Below are positions 1 to 8,547 of a DNA stretch of 33,109 nt, in pieces; the stretch's first letter is position 1; the number at the start of each line of letters is the position of its first letter. Source of the stretch: Actinomycetes bacterium (lineage in GTDB: Bacteria > Actinomycetota > Acidimicrobiia > Acidimicrobiales > Palsa-688); assembly GCA_021808785.1 (NCBI GenBank), contig JAKBAX010000011.1, positions 1 through 33,109 of the forward strand. The letters run 5' to 3'. Under the pieces are notes generated by a model. That model was not told the DNA's origin. It made no database searches and was given only the letters and a program-made list of their open reading frames with translations. Made by a program: the position numbers and the translations under genes.

Positions 1-93
1 GGCCCCAAGGTAGACGGCCCCAACGTAGCCAGCGACCCGCCGGTTCCGGTGCCAGGGGGCGGCCCGAGGAACGCTCCGAGTAGCGTCGAGCAG

Positions 94-672
94 ATGCTGG
101 CCTGGATGGACCTCGAGATGACGGGGCTCGATCCCGACTGCCACGTCATCGTCGAGATAGCCACACTCATCACCGACAACGACCTGCAGGTGGTGGCCGA
201 GGGTCCCGACATCGTCGTGCGAGCGACCGAGGAGGAGCTGGCCGCCATGGACGACGTGGTGGTCAACATGCACACCCGCAGCGGTCTGCTGCCGGCCATC
301 CGGACCTCGCAGGTCGACCTGGCCGAGGCGGGCCGGGCCACGCTCGAGTTCCTGCAGAGCCACATCCGAGAGGCGGGATCGGTGCCGCTCTGCGGGAATT
401 CGATCGGCACCGACCGCCGCTTCCTCGCCCGCTGGCTGCCGGAGATCGACCGGTTCCTGCACTACCGATCGATCGACGTGTCGACCGTCAAGGAGCTGGC
501 CCGCCGCTGGTACCCAGAAGCGCTGGCCGCCCAGCCCCGCAAGGTGGGATCGCATCGAGCCATGGGTGACGTCCTCGAGAGCGTGGCCGAGCTCGCCTAC
601 TACCGGAAAGCCATCTTCGTACCCGGCCTGGCGCGGGGTACGACCCCCGAAGCCCCCTCCCCCGGTTCTTGA
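94..672 (+). CDS. orn: Oligoribonuclease (3'-5' exoribonuclease, DEDDh family)
   Basis: Degrades 2-5 nt RNA fragments, including pGpG from c-di-GMP turnover, to mononucleotides in the cytosol. The protein (192 aa from the ATG at 94) follows E. coli Orn almost end to end. The DxE pair is D6/E8 in the WMDLEMTGLDPD block, the third acidic residue is D107 in GNSIGTDRR, and H154 and D159 lie in GSHRAMGD, so the full DEDDh set is present. The family block DVSTVKELARRWYPE is also there. An upstream in-frame GTG at 49 would add 15 residues without family similarity, so I prefer 94, although neither start has a strong Shine-Dalgarno. The C-terminal tail after AYYRKAIF is slightly longer than in E. coli. 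Identification is very secure. Confidence 0.95.
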   Translation: MLAWMDLEMTGLDPDCHVIVEIATLITDNDLQVVAEGPDIVVRATEEELAAMDDVVVNMHTRSGLLPAIRTSQVDLAEAGRATLEFLQSHIREAGSVPLCGNSIGTDRRFLARWLPEIDRFLHYRSIDVSTVKELARRWYPEALAAQPRKVGSHRAMGDVLESVAELAYYRKAIFVPGLARGTTPEAPSPGS

Positions 673-790
673 AAAGTACCTGAAATGGCAAAAGGTCCCT
701 GACGAAGCGGCGCCGCCCGTGGCAGCATGGCAGGACCAGGCCCGGTACCGGAAGGTACCGGCGGAACAGCAGGGAGGTCTCGTTACCGTT

Positions 791-1159
791 ATGCGTACGA
801 GCGAGCCAGCCATCCGTCCGCCAGTCGATGAGTCCGCGGCCGAGGACATCCGGCCTCCTGACGACATCGTCGAAGCCGCCCCCGAGCACCGCAGGAGGAC
901 GGCCCGCCAGGTCCGCCACGTGGCCCGGACCCGGCTCCACCTACTGGCCGGCGACCAGGACGCCCTCGAGGATGCCGACCTCATGTGCCCGCAGGCGGCA
1001 CACGACCTCGGGCGCAAGGCCTCCCGACCCCCTCGCCCGACGGCCAAGCCGGGGCGCCGGGGCGGATTCAAGGTCTGGAAGACCCCGTTCTGGAAGCGGC
1101 GCAGCCAGCTGTGGGCCGAGCGCAACGCGGCAGCCCGCCGGTTGGCCGACGGCGACTGA
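791..1159 (+). CDS. Small basic hypothetical protein
   Basis: Unrecognised 122-aa protein. Start chosen at the ATG at 791, preceded by an AGGGAGG motif at 771-777, which is a somewhat long 13-nt spacing. The N-terminal third is acidic and proline-rich, the middle carries a basic helix-like stretch (HRRRTARQVRHVARTRLHLL), and the C-terminus is strongly basic with an aromatic patch (FKVWKTPFWKRR), which could bind nucleic acid or an acidic surface. It follows orn on the same strand after about 120 bp and converges with msrB, with 33 bp between the stops. The open frame continues further upstream, but that part only shadows orn. A real gene seems more likely than not because of the ribosome-binding motif and coherent codon use. 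No function is claimed. Confidence 0.5.
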   Translation: MRTSEPAIRPPVDESAAEDIRPPDDIVEAAPEHRRRTARQVRHVARTRLHLLAGDQDALEDADLMCPQAAHDLGRKASRPPRPTAKPGRRGGFKVWKTPFWKRRSQLWAERNAAARRLADGD

Positions 1160-1192
1160 GCCCGACCGGATCCGGATCCGGGCCCGGCGCCC

Positions 1193-1597
1193 TCAGGCCC
1201 CGGGCCCGGGCTCGAAGTCGAGGGCCAACGAGTTCATGCAGTAACGCTGGCCCGTCGGCTGGGGCCCGTCGTCGAACACGTGTCCTAGGTGCCCTCCGCA
1301 GCGCCGGCACCGGACCTCGGTCCGGGCCATGCCGTGACTGCGGTCCTCCACCAGTTCCACTGCGTCGGCGACCTTCGGCTCGTAGAAGCTGGGCCAACCG
1401 CTGCCGGACTCGAACTTGGTCGCCGAGTCGAACAGCACCGCCTGGCACCCCGCGCACCGGTAGGTCCCGTCGTCGTGGTTGTGAACGTGCTGGCCCGACC
1501 AGGGGCGCTCGGTGGCGGCCCGCCGGAGCACGTCGAACTGCTCGGGGCTGAGTTCGGCACGCCACTCTTCATCGGTCTTTCGGATGTCCGGGGCCAT
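1193..1597 (-). CDS. msrB: Peptide-methionine (R)-S-oxide reductase
   Basis: Reduces methionine-R-sulfoxide in oxidised proteins, using thioredoxin as reductant. The 134-aa length is normal for a stand-alone MsrB. Two zinc-binding CxxC pairs are visible (C48/C51 in CAGC and C97/C100 in CRRC), along with the family block SGSGWPSF and the catalytic cysteine C120 in RYCMNS. The order of motifs is canonical. It starts at an ATG and is separated by 63 bp from the carboxyltransferase gene upstream on the same strand, so the two may be co-transcribed. No MsrA domain is fused or adjacent. Confidence 0.95.
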   Translation of the reverse strand: MAPDIRKTDEEWRAELSPEQFDVLRRAATERPWSGQHVHNHDDGTYRCAGCQAVLFDSATKFESGSGWPSFYEPKVADAVELVEDRSHGMARTEVRCRRCGGHLGHVFDDGPQPTGQRYCMNSLALDFEPGPGA

Positions 1598-1660
1598 GCC
1601 GGCAGGGTACCGCGGCCACGGTGGTACTCCCCCGGTCGGGCCGACCCGGTACCGGCGGGC

Positions 1661-3529
1661 CTACCAGGTGTCGACGCAGGGACGTTTCTTGCCCCTCCGG
1701 GGCGGCGGTACGGGAGCCGCATCCAACGCCACCAGCACGCGGTCGCGGGTGGTCGCCGGATCGATGACGTCGTCGATCTCGAAGTGGCTGGCCGCGTTGA
1801 GTGCCTTGCCGTTGCGGTAGGCGGCCGCGATCAGGCGTTGCTCGAGCTCCTGGCGGCTGGCGTCGTCGGGCTCGGCCTCGAGCTGGCGGCGATAGCCGAG
1901 CCGTACCGCGCCTTCCAACCCCATCCCGCCGATCTCGCCGGTCGGCCACGCCACGGTCAGAACGGGGGCCCGGAAACTGCCCCCGGCCATGGCCTGGGCC
2001 CCGAGCCCGTACCCCTTGCGGAGCACCACCGTCACATAGGGCACGGTGAGGCTGCCGCCGACGACGAACAGGCGGGCGAAGTGACGTACCTGGGCGGTGC
2101 GTTCCGCCTCCGGACCCACCATGAACCCCGGCGTGTCGCACAGGAAGACGATGGGGATGTCGAAGGCGTCGCAGAGCTGCATGAACCGGGCCGCCTTGTC
2201 CGCCCCGTCGGCATCGATGGCCCCGCCCAGGTGGGCCGGGTTGTTGGCGATCATCCCCACGGGGTGCCCCGCCAGGCGGGCCAGGGCGGTGATCATCCCC
2301 GGGGCCCAACCAGACCGGAGCTCCAGCACGGAGTCGGTGTCGGCCAGCCCCGTGACCGCTCGCCGCATGTCATAGACCCGCAGGCGATCCTCCGGGACGA
2401 CGGTGCGCAACTCCATCTGGTCGGGGCAGCTCCACTTCTCCTGTCGACCCTGGAAGTACGACAGGTACCGCTTGGCCGCGGCCACCGCCTCGTCCTCGTC
2501 GGCGACAAGGACGTCGATGACGCCATTCGAGTGCTGCACCGACGACGGCCCCACCTCGTCGGGATGGAATCGGCCCAGGCCACCGCCCTCGATCATGGCC
2601 GGGCCGGCCATGGCGATGCTCGAGTCCTCGGTGGCGATGATGACATCGCAACAGCCGGCCAGAGCGGCGTTACCGGCGAAGCACCGGCCGGAGACCACCC
2701 CCACGAGGGGCACCAGACCGCTCAGCCGGCCGAGCAGGGCGAACGCCATGACGTCCAAGCCGGAGACCGAAGGCGACGAGGTGTCGCCCGGGCGACCGCC
2801 TCCCCCTTCGGCCAGGATGACCAGTGGCCGGACCAGCCGGGCGGCCAGGTCGAAGAGGCGGTCCAGCTTGTGATGGCCGTAGAAGCCCTGGGTGCCGGCC
2901 AGCACGGTGTAGTCGTAGGCCATGACCACGCAGTCGGTCCCGTCGACCCGGGCCAGCCCGCCGATCAGGCCGTCGGCCGGCGTGTTGGCGATGAGGTCGT
3001 CCAGGTCCCGGCGATCCCGCTGGGCGGCCAGGGCCAGGGATCCGTACTCGCTGAAGCTGCCCGGATCGCACAGGTCGGCCAGATTCTCCCGGGCCGTGCG
3101 GTGGCCCCTCGTGTGACGGCGCGCCACCGCCGCCGGGCGGGCGTCATCGCCTGTCAGCCGCTGCCGCTCCAGCACCTCGACCAGGTCGGACCTGACACCG
3201 GTCGCCGCGGGGGTCGGGGTTGGCGATGCGGCCGGGCCGTCGAGCGAGGCCTCCCTCAGTACGAGCAGGCGATCACCGACGGAAACGGTCAGGCCCGGCC
3301 GGGCGGTGACTGCGACCACCCGGCCGCTCACCGGAGCCGGCACCTCGTGCTCCATCTTCATGGACTCGATCACCACGACCGGGCGGCCGACGGGTACCAC
3401 CTCACCCGGCTCGACCAGGACCTCGACGACGGTTCCGGCGAGTGGAGCCTCTACTGGGACCTCCCTTGGTCGATCCTCAGAAGGCACCGGAAAAAGAGAC
3501 GCCCACCCCGCCTCGGGTCGCTCCCCCAT
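1661..3529 (-). CDS. Biotinyl-domain/acyl-CoA carboxyltransferase fusion protein
   Basis: Predicted carboxyltransferase subunit of an acyl-CoA carboxylase with a biotin carrier domain at its N-terminus. Residues about 24-95 form a biotinyl/lipoyl fold with the biotinylation motif ESMKMEHE (lysine 58). A Pro/Thr/Ala-rich linker follows (about 97-110), then a full carboxyltransferase of the AccD5/PccB type to about residue 600, with QGFYGHHKLDRLFDLA, GGGGRPGD, DTPGFMVGPEAE and WPTGEIGGMGLEGAV. Such carrier domains are more often fused to biotin carboxylase. No biotin carboxylase is in this window, so a partner must be encoded elsewhere. The ATG at 3529 has a GAGAAGG motif about 6 nt upstream but makes the gene overlap the VOC gene by 53 bp; a GTG at 3487 would reduce this to 11 bp. 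Substrate unknown. Confidence 0.85.
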   Translation of the reverse strand: MGERPEAGWASLFPVPSEDRPREVPVEAPLAGTVVEVLVEPGEVVPVGRPVVVIESMKMEHEVPAPVSGRVVAVTARPGLTVSVGDRLLVLREASLDGPAASPTPTPAATGVRSDLVEVLERQRLTGDDARPAAVARRHTRGHRTARENLADLCDPGSFSEYGSLALAAQRDRRDLDDLIANTPADGLIGGLARVDGTDCVVMAYDYTVLAGTQGFYGHHKLDRLFDLAARLVRPLVILAEGGGGRPGDTSSPSVSGLDVMAFALLGRLSGLVPLVGVVSGRCFAGNAALAGCCDVIIATEDSSIAMAGPAMIEGGGLGRFHPDEVGPSSVQHSNGVIDVLVADEDEAVAAAKRYLSYFQGRQEKWSCPDQMELRTVVPEDRLRVYDMRRAVTGLADTDSVLELRSGWAPGMITALARLAGHPVGMIANNPAHLGGAIDADGADKAARFMQLCDAFDIPIVFLCDTPGFMVGPEAERTAQVRHFARLFVVGGSLTVPYVTVVLRKGYGLGAQAMAGGSFRAPVLTVAWPTGEIGGMGLEGAVRLGYRRQLEAEPDDASRQELEQRLIAAAYRNGKALNAASHFEIDDVIDPATTRDRVLVALDAAPVPPPRRGKKRPCVDTW

Positions 3530-3971
3530 AACGGGCCTTCTCGGCTTCCAGGTCGAGGGGCTTGGTCATCTGATCGATCTCGACCGGCAGCCGGTCGGCC
3601 GGCACCAGCCAGCACACCTCGAACTCGAGTCCGTCGGGATCGTGGGCGTAGAGCGCCTTGGTGGTGCCGTGGTCGGACGCGCCGACCAGGCTGCCGGCCT
3701 GGCGCAGCCGGTCGGCCAGGCGGCCCAGCTCGTCCAGCGTGTCGACCTCCCAGGCCAGGTGGTACAACCCGACAGTCGTCCGTCCCGCCCCGGAGGGCCC
3801 GGCCTCCGAGCCGATCTGGAACAACCCGATGTCGTGGTCGTTGTGGCTGGCGGGCGCCTGGAGGAAGGCGGCTTGGCCGGGGATCTCGAACCTCACGCGG
3901 AACTCGAGGATGTCGGTGTAGAAGGCGACGCTGCGGGCCACGTCGCGGACGTAGAGCACCGCATGGTTCAT
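3477..3971 (-). CDS. VOC-family (glyoxalase/extradiol dioxygenase-like) protein
   Basis: A 164-aa vicinal-oxygen-chelate protein with two beta-alpha-beta-beta-beta modules. Candidate metal ligands are His3 in MNHAVLYVRD, the His in GLYHLAWEV and the Glu in DPDGLEFEVCW, the arrangement seen in CatE/catechol 2,3-dioxygenase-like members. The ATG at 3971 is chosen because it begins the first strand exactly; a GTG three codons upstream is also possible. The product overlaps the start of the carboxyltransferase fusion on the same strand, so the two are likely translationally linked. It is divergent from the prolyl oligopeptidase gene across 64 bp. Substrate cannot be deduced: ring cleavage, epimerase and lyase activities all occur in this fold. 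Confidence 0.85.
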   Translation of the reverse strand: MNHAVLYVRDVARSVAFYTDILEFRVRFEIPGQAAFLQAPASHNDHDIGLFQIGSEAGPSGAGRTTVGLYHLAWEVDTLDELGRLADRLRQAGSLVGASDHGTTKALYAHDPDGLEFEVCWLVPADRLPVEIDQMTKPLDLEAEKARYGGATRGGVGVSFSGAF

Positions 3972-4035
3972 TCGGGTCACGGGCACGGGGTCAAGGCTAG
4001 GCCCCGGGCGGGGTCCTGCGGTAGAACGGCCCACC

Positions 4036-6087
4036 ATGGTCCCGACTTACCCGAAGCCGCCGCGATCCGACCTCGTCGAGGTCCTCCACGGCGTCGACGT
4101 GGCCGATCCGTTCCGGGCTCTGGAGGCCGACGGGCCGTCCACCAGGGCGTGGATCGAGGAGGAGAACGAGCTCACCTCGGCCCACATCTCCTCCATCCCG
4201 GTGTGGGCCGGCCTGCGGGCCCGCATCGCCGAGCTGTGGGATCACCCCAAACGAGGGGTGCCCTTCGAGCGGGGCGGCCGCTGGTTCCAGTTCCGCAACA
4301 GCGGCCTGCAGGCCCAGTCCGTGCTGTACGTTGCGGACGCGCCGGCCGCAGAGGGACGGGTCCTGATCGACCCCAACGCCCTGTCGGAGGACGGGATTGT
4401 GTCGCTGACCGGGATGGGGGTCTCCGCCGACGGCACCAAAGTGGCGTGGGCGACCAGCCGGGCGGGTTCCGACTGGATGACCTGGCGGGTGCGCCATGTA
4501 GAGGGGGGAGACGATACCAGCGACGTGATCGAGTGGTCCCGCTACTCCGAAGCGGCCTGGGACGGAGACGGCTTCTACTACATCTCCTTCGACCCACCCA
4601 CCCCCGGGGAGGAGCTGACCGCGTCGGTGTCGAGACCGCGGGTCGCCTACCACCGGACGGGGACGGCGCAGTCCGCCGACCGCATCGAATGGGAGGCCCC
4701 TGACCAGCAGGACTGGATGCCGCAGGTCGGCACCACCGACGACGGTCGCTACCTGGTGGTCACCGTCACGCGCGGCACCGGTACCGAGACTCTCGTGATG
4801 GTGCGGGACCTGACCGATCCCGGCTCGGTCCTGACTCCGCTCAACGACCCCTTCGAGGCAAAGGACGAGGTGATCGACCACGGCGGTGAGGGCCGGTTCT
4901 ACGTGCTCACCGACCGGGGCGCGGAGCGGGGCCGGGTCGTCCGGGCCCGGGTGGGCTCGGAACCGGCACGGTGGGAAGAGATCGTGCCCGAGTCGGGCGA
5001 CACCCTGCTCGCCGCCCACTTGTACGGCGGTCACCTCGTGTGTCACTACCTGCGCCATGCGCAGAGCGTGCTCCGGGTGTTCGCGCCCGACGGCACTCCG
5101 GCCGGGTCGGTCGACCTGCCCGGACCGGCCTCTGTCGGCGAGACCTCCGGACGGGCCGGCTCACCGGTGGTCCACCTCCAGCTGACGTCCTACGTCCAGT
5201 CCGGTGCCATCTGGCAGCACGACCTGGCCGAGGGGGTCACCAGGCTCGTCACGCCGTCGGCCGCCCCTCTCGAACCGTCCGACTACCTGACCGAACAGGT
5301 CTTCGTCACCTCGCCCGACGGCTCCGAGGTCCCGATGTTCCTCACCCACCGGGTCGGGGCCCACCCGAGCGGCGACGTCCCGGTCCTGCTGTACGGATAC
5401 GGCGGCTTCAACGTCGCGTTGACTCCCACCTTCTCCGTCACCTTCGCCAGCTGGCTGGACCGGGGTGGGCTGCTGGCGGTGGCCAATCTGAGGGGCGGCG
5501 GCGAGTACGGGCGGGCCTGGCACGAGGCCGGCCGCCTGGCCCACAAGCAGAATGTCTTCGACGACTTCGCCGCGTGCGCCCGCTGGCTGGTGTCCTCCGG
5601 CTGGTCGCGCCCGTCGAGTATCGCCATCATGGGCGGGTCCAACGGCGGCCTGCTGGTGGGGGCCACCATCACCCAGCACCCCGAGCTGGTAGGCGCCGCC
5701 CTGGCCGAGGTGGGGGTCATGGACATGCTCCGCTTCCACCTCTTCACCATCGGCCGGGCCTGGAAATCCGACTACGGAGACCCTGACGACCCCGAGCAGT
5801 TCGCCTGGCTGCGGGCCTACTCGCCTCTGCACAACATCCGGGACGGGGTCTGCTACCCGGCCACCCTGGTGATGACCGGCGACCACGACGACCGGGTGGT
5901 CCCGGCCCACTCGTTCAAGTTCGCGGCCCGCCTCCAAGAGGCCCAGTCCTGCGAGCATCCGGTCCTGCTCAGAGTCACCGCGTCGGGCGGCCACGGCGCC
6001 GGCAAGCCCACGTCGATGCTCATCGACGAGGCGGCCGACCGGCTGGCGTTCCTGGCCGACGCCCTCGACCACAGGGACAGGCCATGA
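4036..6087 (+). CDS. Prolyl oligopeptidase (serine peptidase family S9A)
   Basis: Cleaves short peptides after proline. The 683-aa length is typical for the family. The N-terminal beta-propeller domain (about residues 70-400) is followed by an alpha/beta hydrolase domain. The catalytic triad is complete: Ser535 in GGSNGG, Asp in GDHDDRV (about 618-619) and His653 in SGGHGAGK. The family blocks YGYGGFN and NLRGGGEYG are also present. The first residues (PKPPRSDLVEVLHGVDVADPFRALE) match the usual N-terminal start, supporting the ATG at 4036. No signal peptide is seen, so it is probably cytosolic. It converges with the PilZ gene with only 15 bp between the stop codons. Confidence 0.95.
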   Translation: MVPTYPKPPRSDLVEVLHGVDVADPFRALEADGPSTRAWIEEENELTSAHISSIPVWAGLRARIAELWDHPKRGVPFERGGRWFQFRNSGLQAQSVLYVADAPAAEGRVLIDPNALSEDGIVSLTGMGVSADGTKVAWATSRAGSDWMTWRVRHVEGGDDTSDVIEWSRYSEAAWDGDGFYYISFDPPTPGEELTASVSRPRVAYHRTGTAQSADRIEWEAPDQQDWMPQVGTTDDGRYLVVTVTRGTGTETLVMVRDLTDPGSVLTPLNDPFEAKDEVIDHGGEGRFYVLTDRGAERGRVVRARVGSEPARWEEIVPESGDTLLAAHLYGGHLVCHYLRHAQSVLRVFAPDGTPAGSVDLPGPASVGETSGRAGSPVVHLQLTSYVQSGAIWQHDLAEGVTRLVTPSAAPLEPSDYLTEQVFVTSPDGSEVPMFLTHRVGAHPSGDVPVLLYGYGGFNVALTPTFSVTFASWLDRGGLLAVANLRGGGEYGRAWHEAGRLAHKQNVFDDFAACARWLVSSGWSRPSSIAIMGGSNGGLLVGATITQHPELVGAALAEVGVMDMLRFHLFTIGRAWKSDYGDPDDPEQFAWLRAYSPLHNIRDGVCYPATLVMTGDHDDRVVPAHSFKFAARLQEAQSCEHPVLLRVTASGGHGAGKPTSMLIDEAADRLAFLADALDHRDRP

Positions 6088-6102
6088 TAGGGCGGCGGAT
6101 CG

Positions 6103-6678
6103 TCAGCTGACGACGTCGGCGATGCGTCCCGCGTCGTGGCCGTCGAGATCCTGGAAGGCCAGCCGGTAGCGCCAGCCGTCGCCCAGATCCTCGGCCGCGA
6201 CGGTGCTCGTCAGCGACACCACCGAGGTGCCATCGGGCAGGCTCAATATCACCATCGGGTCACCCTGGCCCGGCACCTCGCGCAGGGTTTCGACGCACAG
6301 TCCGCCGACCCCGACGTCTACGGTCCGCCCCGGTACCCCCTCCAAGTGGCGCCCGTCCACGACGGGGCAGAGGGTGACGGCCAGGTCGAGGCGTCGGCGC
6401 GGCCATCGGCGCCGCTGAATTCGCTCGACCGACCCGTCGGGGCCCATCGTCACGGTCGCCCCGACCACGGTGGCCGGCCCGCTGACGCGATACAGCGCGT
6501 CCGGGGCGAACACGCTTACGAGGGTGGAATCCGGTCGGGCCCCGGCCCACTCGTCGCTATCGCAGGTAAAGCTGATCCTGCCGTCCTCGACCGCCGAGAC
6601 CGACGCCGTCACCTCCACGTCCCCGGTCTCCACCAGGGCGGTCAGCCCGATCAGATGGACCAGATCCTCGGTATCCAT
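6103..6678 (-). CDS. PilZ-domain protein (putative c-di-GMP receptor)
   Basis: A 191-aa protein with an N-terminal YcgR-like beta domain (about 1-85) and a C-terminal PilZ domain. The arginine-rich c-di-GMP motif lies at residues 89-96 (RRRWPRRR, which contains RxxxR). The second PilZ motif, usually D/N-x-S-x-x-G, reads DVGVGG at 121-126, with glycine where serine is usual. Binding of c-di-GMP is therefore likely but not certain. In other bacteria such two-domain proteins tune motility or exopolysaccharide; no flagellar or polysaccharide gene is adjacent. It is divergent from the membrane protein gene at 6775 across 96 bp. Confidence 0.85.
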   Translation of the reverse strand: MDTEDLVHLIGLTALVETGDVEVTASVSAVEDGRISFTCDSDEWAGARPDSTLVSVFAPDALYRVSGPATVVGATVTMGPDGSVERIQRRRWPRRRLDLAVTLCPVVDGRHLEGVPGRTVDVGVGGLCVETLREVPGQGDPMVILSLPDGTSVVSLTSTVAAEDLGDGWRYRLAFQDLDGHDAGRIADVVS

Positions 6679-6774
6679 AGCCCGGCCCCCCAGTCAACCA
6701 CGGTCGGTCGCGGCCCGCTCGCGATAGGTCTGGGCCCGGGGAGGGAATAGATCCTCCAGACCGAAGGAGGAACC

Positions 6775-7392
6775 ATGTCAGTAGCAGTCAGACACCGTCA
6801 TGGTGTCGACCTCAGATCGCCCGCTGCGGGCGGCTCAGTGGGAGCGACTCCCATAATGTACGAACGCCCCGTCGGTGCCGCCGTCACGGGGCTTCTGGCC
6901 CTCCTCGTGGGCGCGTGGGGCGCCCTGGCTGGCTACGTGGGGCCGTATTTCGGCTTCCGTCCGGTAGCGCAGACCACCTGGGTGACCAACCTGGACAACG
7001 GTTTGCTGCACCTGCTCCCCGGTGCCGTTGCCGCGGCCGCCGGAGTGATGCTGCTGGCCATGGGCCCGGCCCGCCGGGCCGTCCGGGGTGGCGCATTCGC
7101 GCTCCCGGCCCTGCTGCTCGTGGCGGCCGGCGCCTGGTTCGTCATCGGGCCGGTGGCATGGCCCACCTTCGAGAGCGGGAGCGCCTTCGTCACCGGCGTC
7201 AGCCCACTGCGCAACCTGCTCGATGTGGCCTGTGCCAGCTATGCCCCCGGCCTGGCTGTCGTCATGCTGGGCGGCGTGGCCCTGAAGGCCGCCGCCGTGC
7301 CCCGGGTGGCGGCCCGGACCGGACCGGGGGAAGAGGGCGTCGAGCCGAACACCACCTGGACCGACCAGGAGGGACCGCGCAGAACCGTCTGA
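6775..7392 (+). CDS. Small membrane protein with four predicted helices (DUF4383-like)
   Basis: A 205-aa protein with four hydrophobic segments at roughly residues 33-55, 75-96, 103-128 and 154-176 and a hydrophilic, proline-containing C-terminal tail. The pattern of a loop ending in NLLH or NLLD before a helix recalls the DUF4383 membrane family, but I hold this only as a resemblance. The ATG at 6775 has a near-perfect Shine-Dalgarno (AAGGAGGA) 4 nt upstream, so the start is firm and translation is probably efficient. A perfect stem-loop lies 30 bp after the stop. Function unknown. Confidence 0.75.
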   Translation: MSVAVRHRHGVDLRSPAAGGSVGATPIMYERPVGAAVTGLLALLVGAWGALAGYVGPYFGFRPVAQTTWVTNLDNGLLHLLPGAVAAAAGVMLLAMGPARRAVRGGAFALPALLLVAAGAWFVIGPVAWPTFESGSAFVTGVSPLRNLLDVACASYAPGLAVVMLGGVALKAAAVPRVAARTGPGEEGVEPNTTWTDQEGPRRTV

Positions 7393-7422
7393 GCCTGGCT
7401 CCGGCCGGAGCGACCGATCGAA

Positions 7423-7450
7423 GCGAGCCCCCGGCACCCCGGGGGCTCGC
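7423..7450 (+). terminator. 12-bp perfect stem-loop terminator
   Basis: The arms GCGAGCCCCCGG (7423-7434) and CCGGGGGCTCGC (7439-7450) are perfectly complementary around a 4-nt CACC loop. The hairpin begins 30 bp after the stop of the membrane protein gene. There is only a weak T-containing tail (GCTCGTT), as is common for GC-rich actinobacterial terminators. It probably insulates the downstream LLM oxidoreductase gene. Confidence 0.8.
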
Positions 7451-7496
7451 GCTCGTTCCGGGAAGGACCGAAGGCGGTCCGGCGTTGGCATCAGGG

Positions 7497-8516
7497 ATGC
7501 CCTCACTCTCGGTACTGGATCTGGCCACGGTCGGCACGGGGGCCACGCCCGCCCGTGCCCTGGCCGACACGACCCGCCTGGCGGTGGCCGCCGAGCGGCT
7601 GGGCTACGAGCGGCTGTGGGTGGCGGAGCACCACGGAATGCCGGCCGTGGCCAGTTCGGCGCCCGCGGTCCTGATCGCGCATCTGGCCGCGGCCACCTCG
7701 GCCATCCGAGTCGGCTCCGGCGGCGTCATGCTGCCCAACCACTCCCCATTGGTGGTGGCCGAACAGTTCGCCACCCTAGAGGCCCTGCACCCGGGCCGGA
7801 TCGATCTCGGCTTGGGTCGGGCGCCGGGCACCGATCAGCTCACCGCCCGGGCTCTCCGGCGCACCTCGGGCCTCGGCCCCGACACCTTCCCGGAGGACGT
7901 GGTCGAGCTCATCCGCTACATGTCCGACGACGGTCCCGACCATCCGAGCGCTACACCCGGGCGCGGCTACCTGCCCGAGGTCTGGCTCTTGGGGTCCTCC
8001 CTCTACAGCGCCCAGCTGGCTGGCCTGCTCGGACTGCCGTTCGCCTTCGCATACCACTTCAGCCCCGGCCCAGTCGATGCCGCGCTCGACGCCTACCGGT
8101 CCAATTTCCGACCCGGGGTGTATGCCTCCGCGCACACCATGGTCGCAGTGACGGTGCTGTGTGCTCCCACCGAGACCGAGGCCCGCTGGCTGTCCGGTTC
8201 GTCGGCACTCGGCGTCCTGCAGTTGCGCACGGGTCGGCTGGGCCCGCTGCCCTCGCCGGAGGAGGCCGCCTCCTACCGCTACACAGACGCCGAGCGGGCC
8301 GCGGTGGAGCAGACCCTCGCCACCCACGTGATCGGCGACCCCGACACGGTCCGAGGCGGTCTGGAAGCGCTGGCTCGGCGCACCCGGGCCGACGAGCTCA
8401 TGATCTCCACCCGTGTCCATTCCTACGAGGCCCGCCTCCAGTCGCTCGAGCTGGTGGCCTCCCTCGGCCTGGACGAGGACCGGTCTGCCCCGCTGGCCTC
8501 TGCCGAGGGCAGCTGA
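7497..8516 (+). CDS. LLM-class flavin-dependent oxidoreductase, MsnO8-like
   Basis: A bacterial luciferase-like TIM-barrel monooxygenase of 339 aa, expected to use FMNH2 (or F420H2) with O2 or as a hydride-transfer enzyme. Family blocks of the MsnO8/YhbW subgroup are intact: [12 protein letters not shown] at the N-terminus, [41 protein letters not shown] and [16 protein letters not shown]. The start at the ATG at 7497 fits the family N-terminus, although no clear ribosome-binding motif precedes it; a TTG at 7485 is an alternative with AAGGCGG upstream. It sits just past the terminator at 7423-7450 and converges with the YdeI-family gene. Physiological substrate unknown. Confidence 0.9.
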   Translation: MPSLSVLDLATVGTGATPARALADTTRLAVAAERLGYERLWVAEHHGMPAVASSAPAVLIAHLAAATSAIRVGSGGVMLPNHSPLVVAEQFATLEALHPGRIDLGLGRAPGTDQLTARALRRTSGLGPDTFPEDVVELIRYMSDDGPDHPSATPGRGYLPEVWLLGSSLYSAQLAGLLGLPFAFAYHFSPGPVDAALDAYRSNFRPGVYASAHTMVAVTVLCAPTETEARWLSGSSALGVLQLRTGRLGPLPSPEEAASYRYTDAERAAVEQTLATHVIGDPDTVRGGLEALARRTRADELMISTRVHSYEARLQSLELVASLGLDEDRSAPLASAEGS

Positions 8517-8547
8517 CCGCGCCGCCGACCGGGCGCCACCAGTCGAT

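Noticed and set aside
1289-4000. A 903-codon open frame on the plus strand opposite the carboxyltransferase gene
   Set aside because: It has no family similarity, is rich in Arg, Pro and His and mirrors the minus-strand BCCP-CT and VOC genes; GC-rich coding strands often leave long opposite frames.
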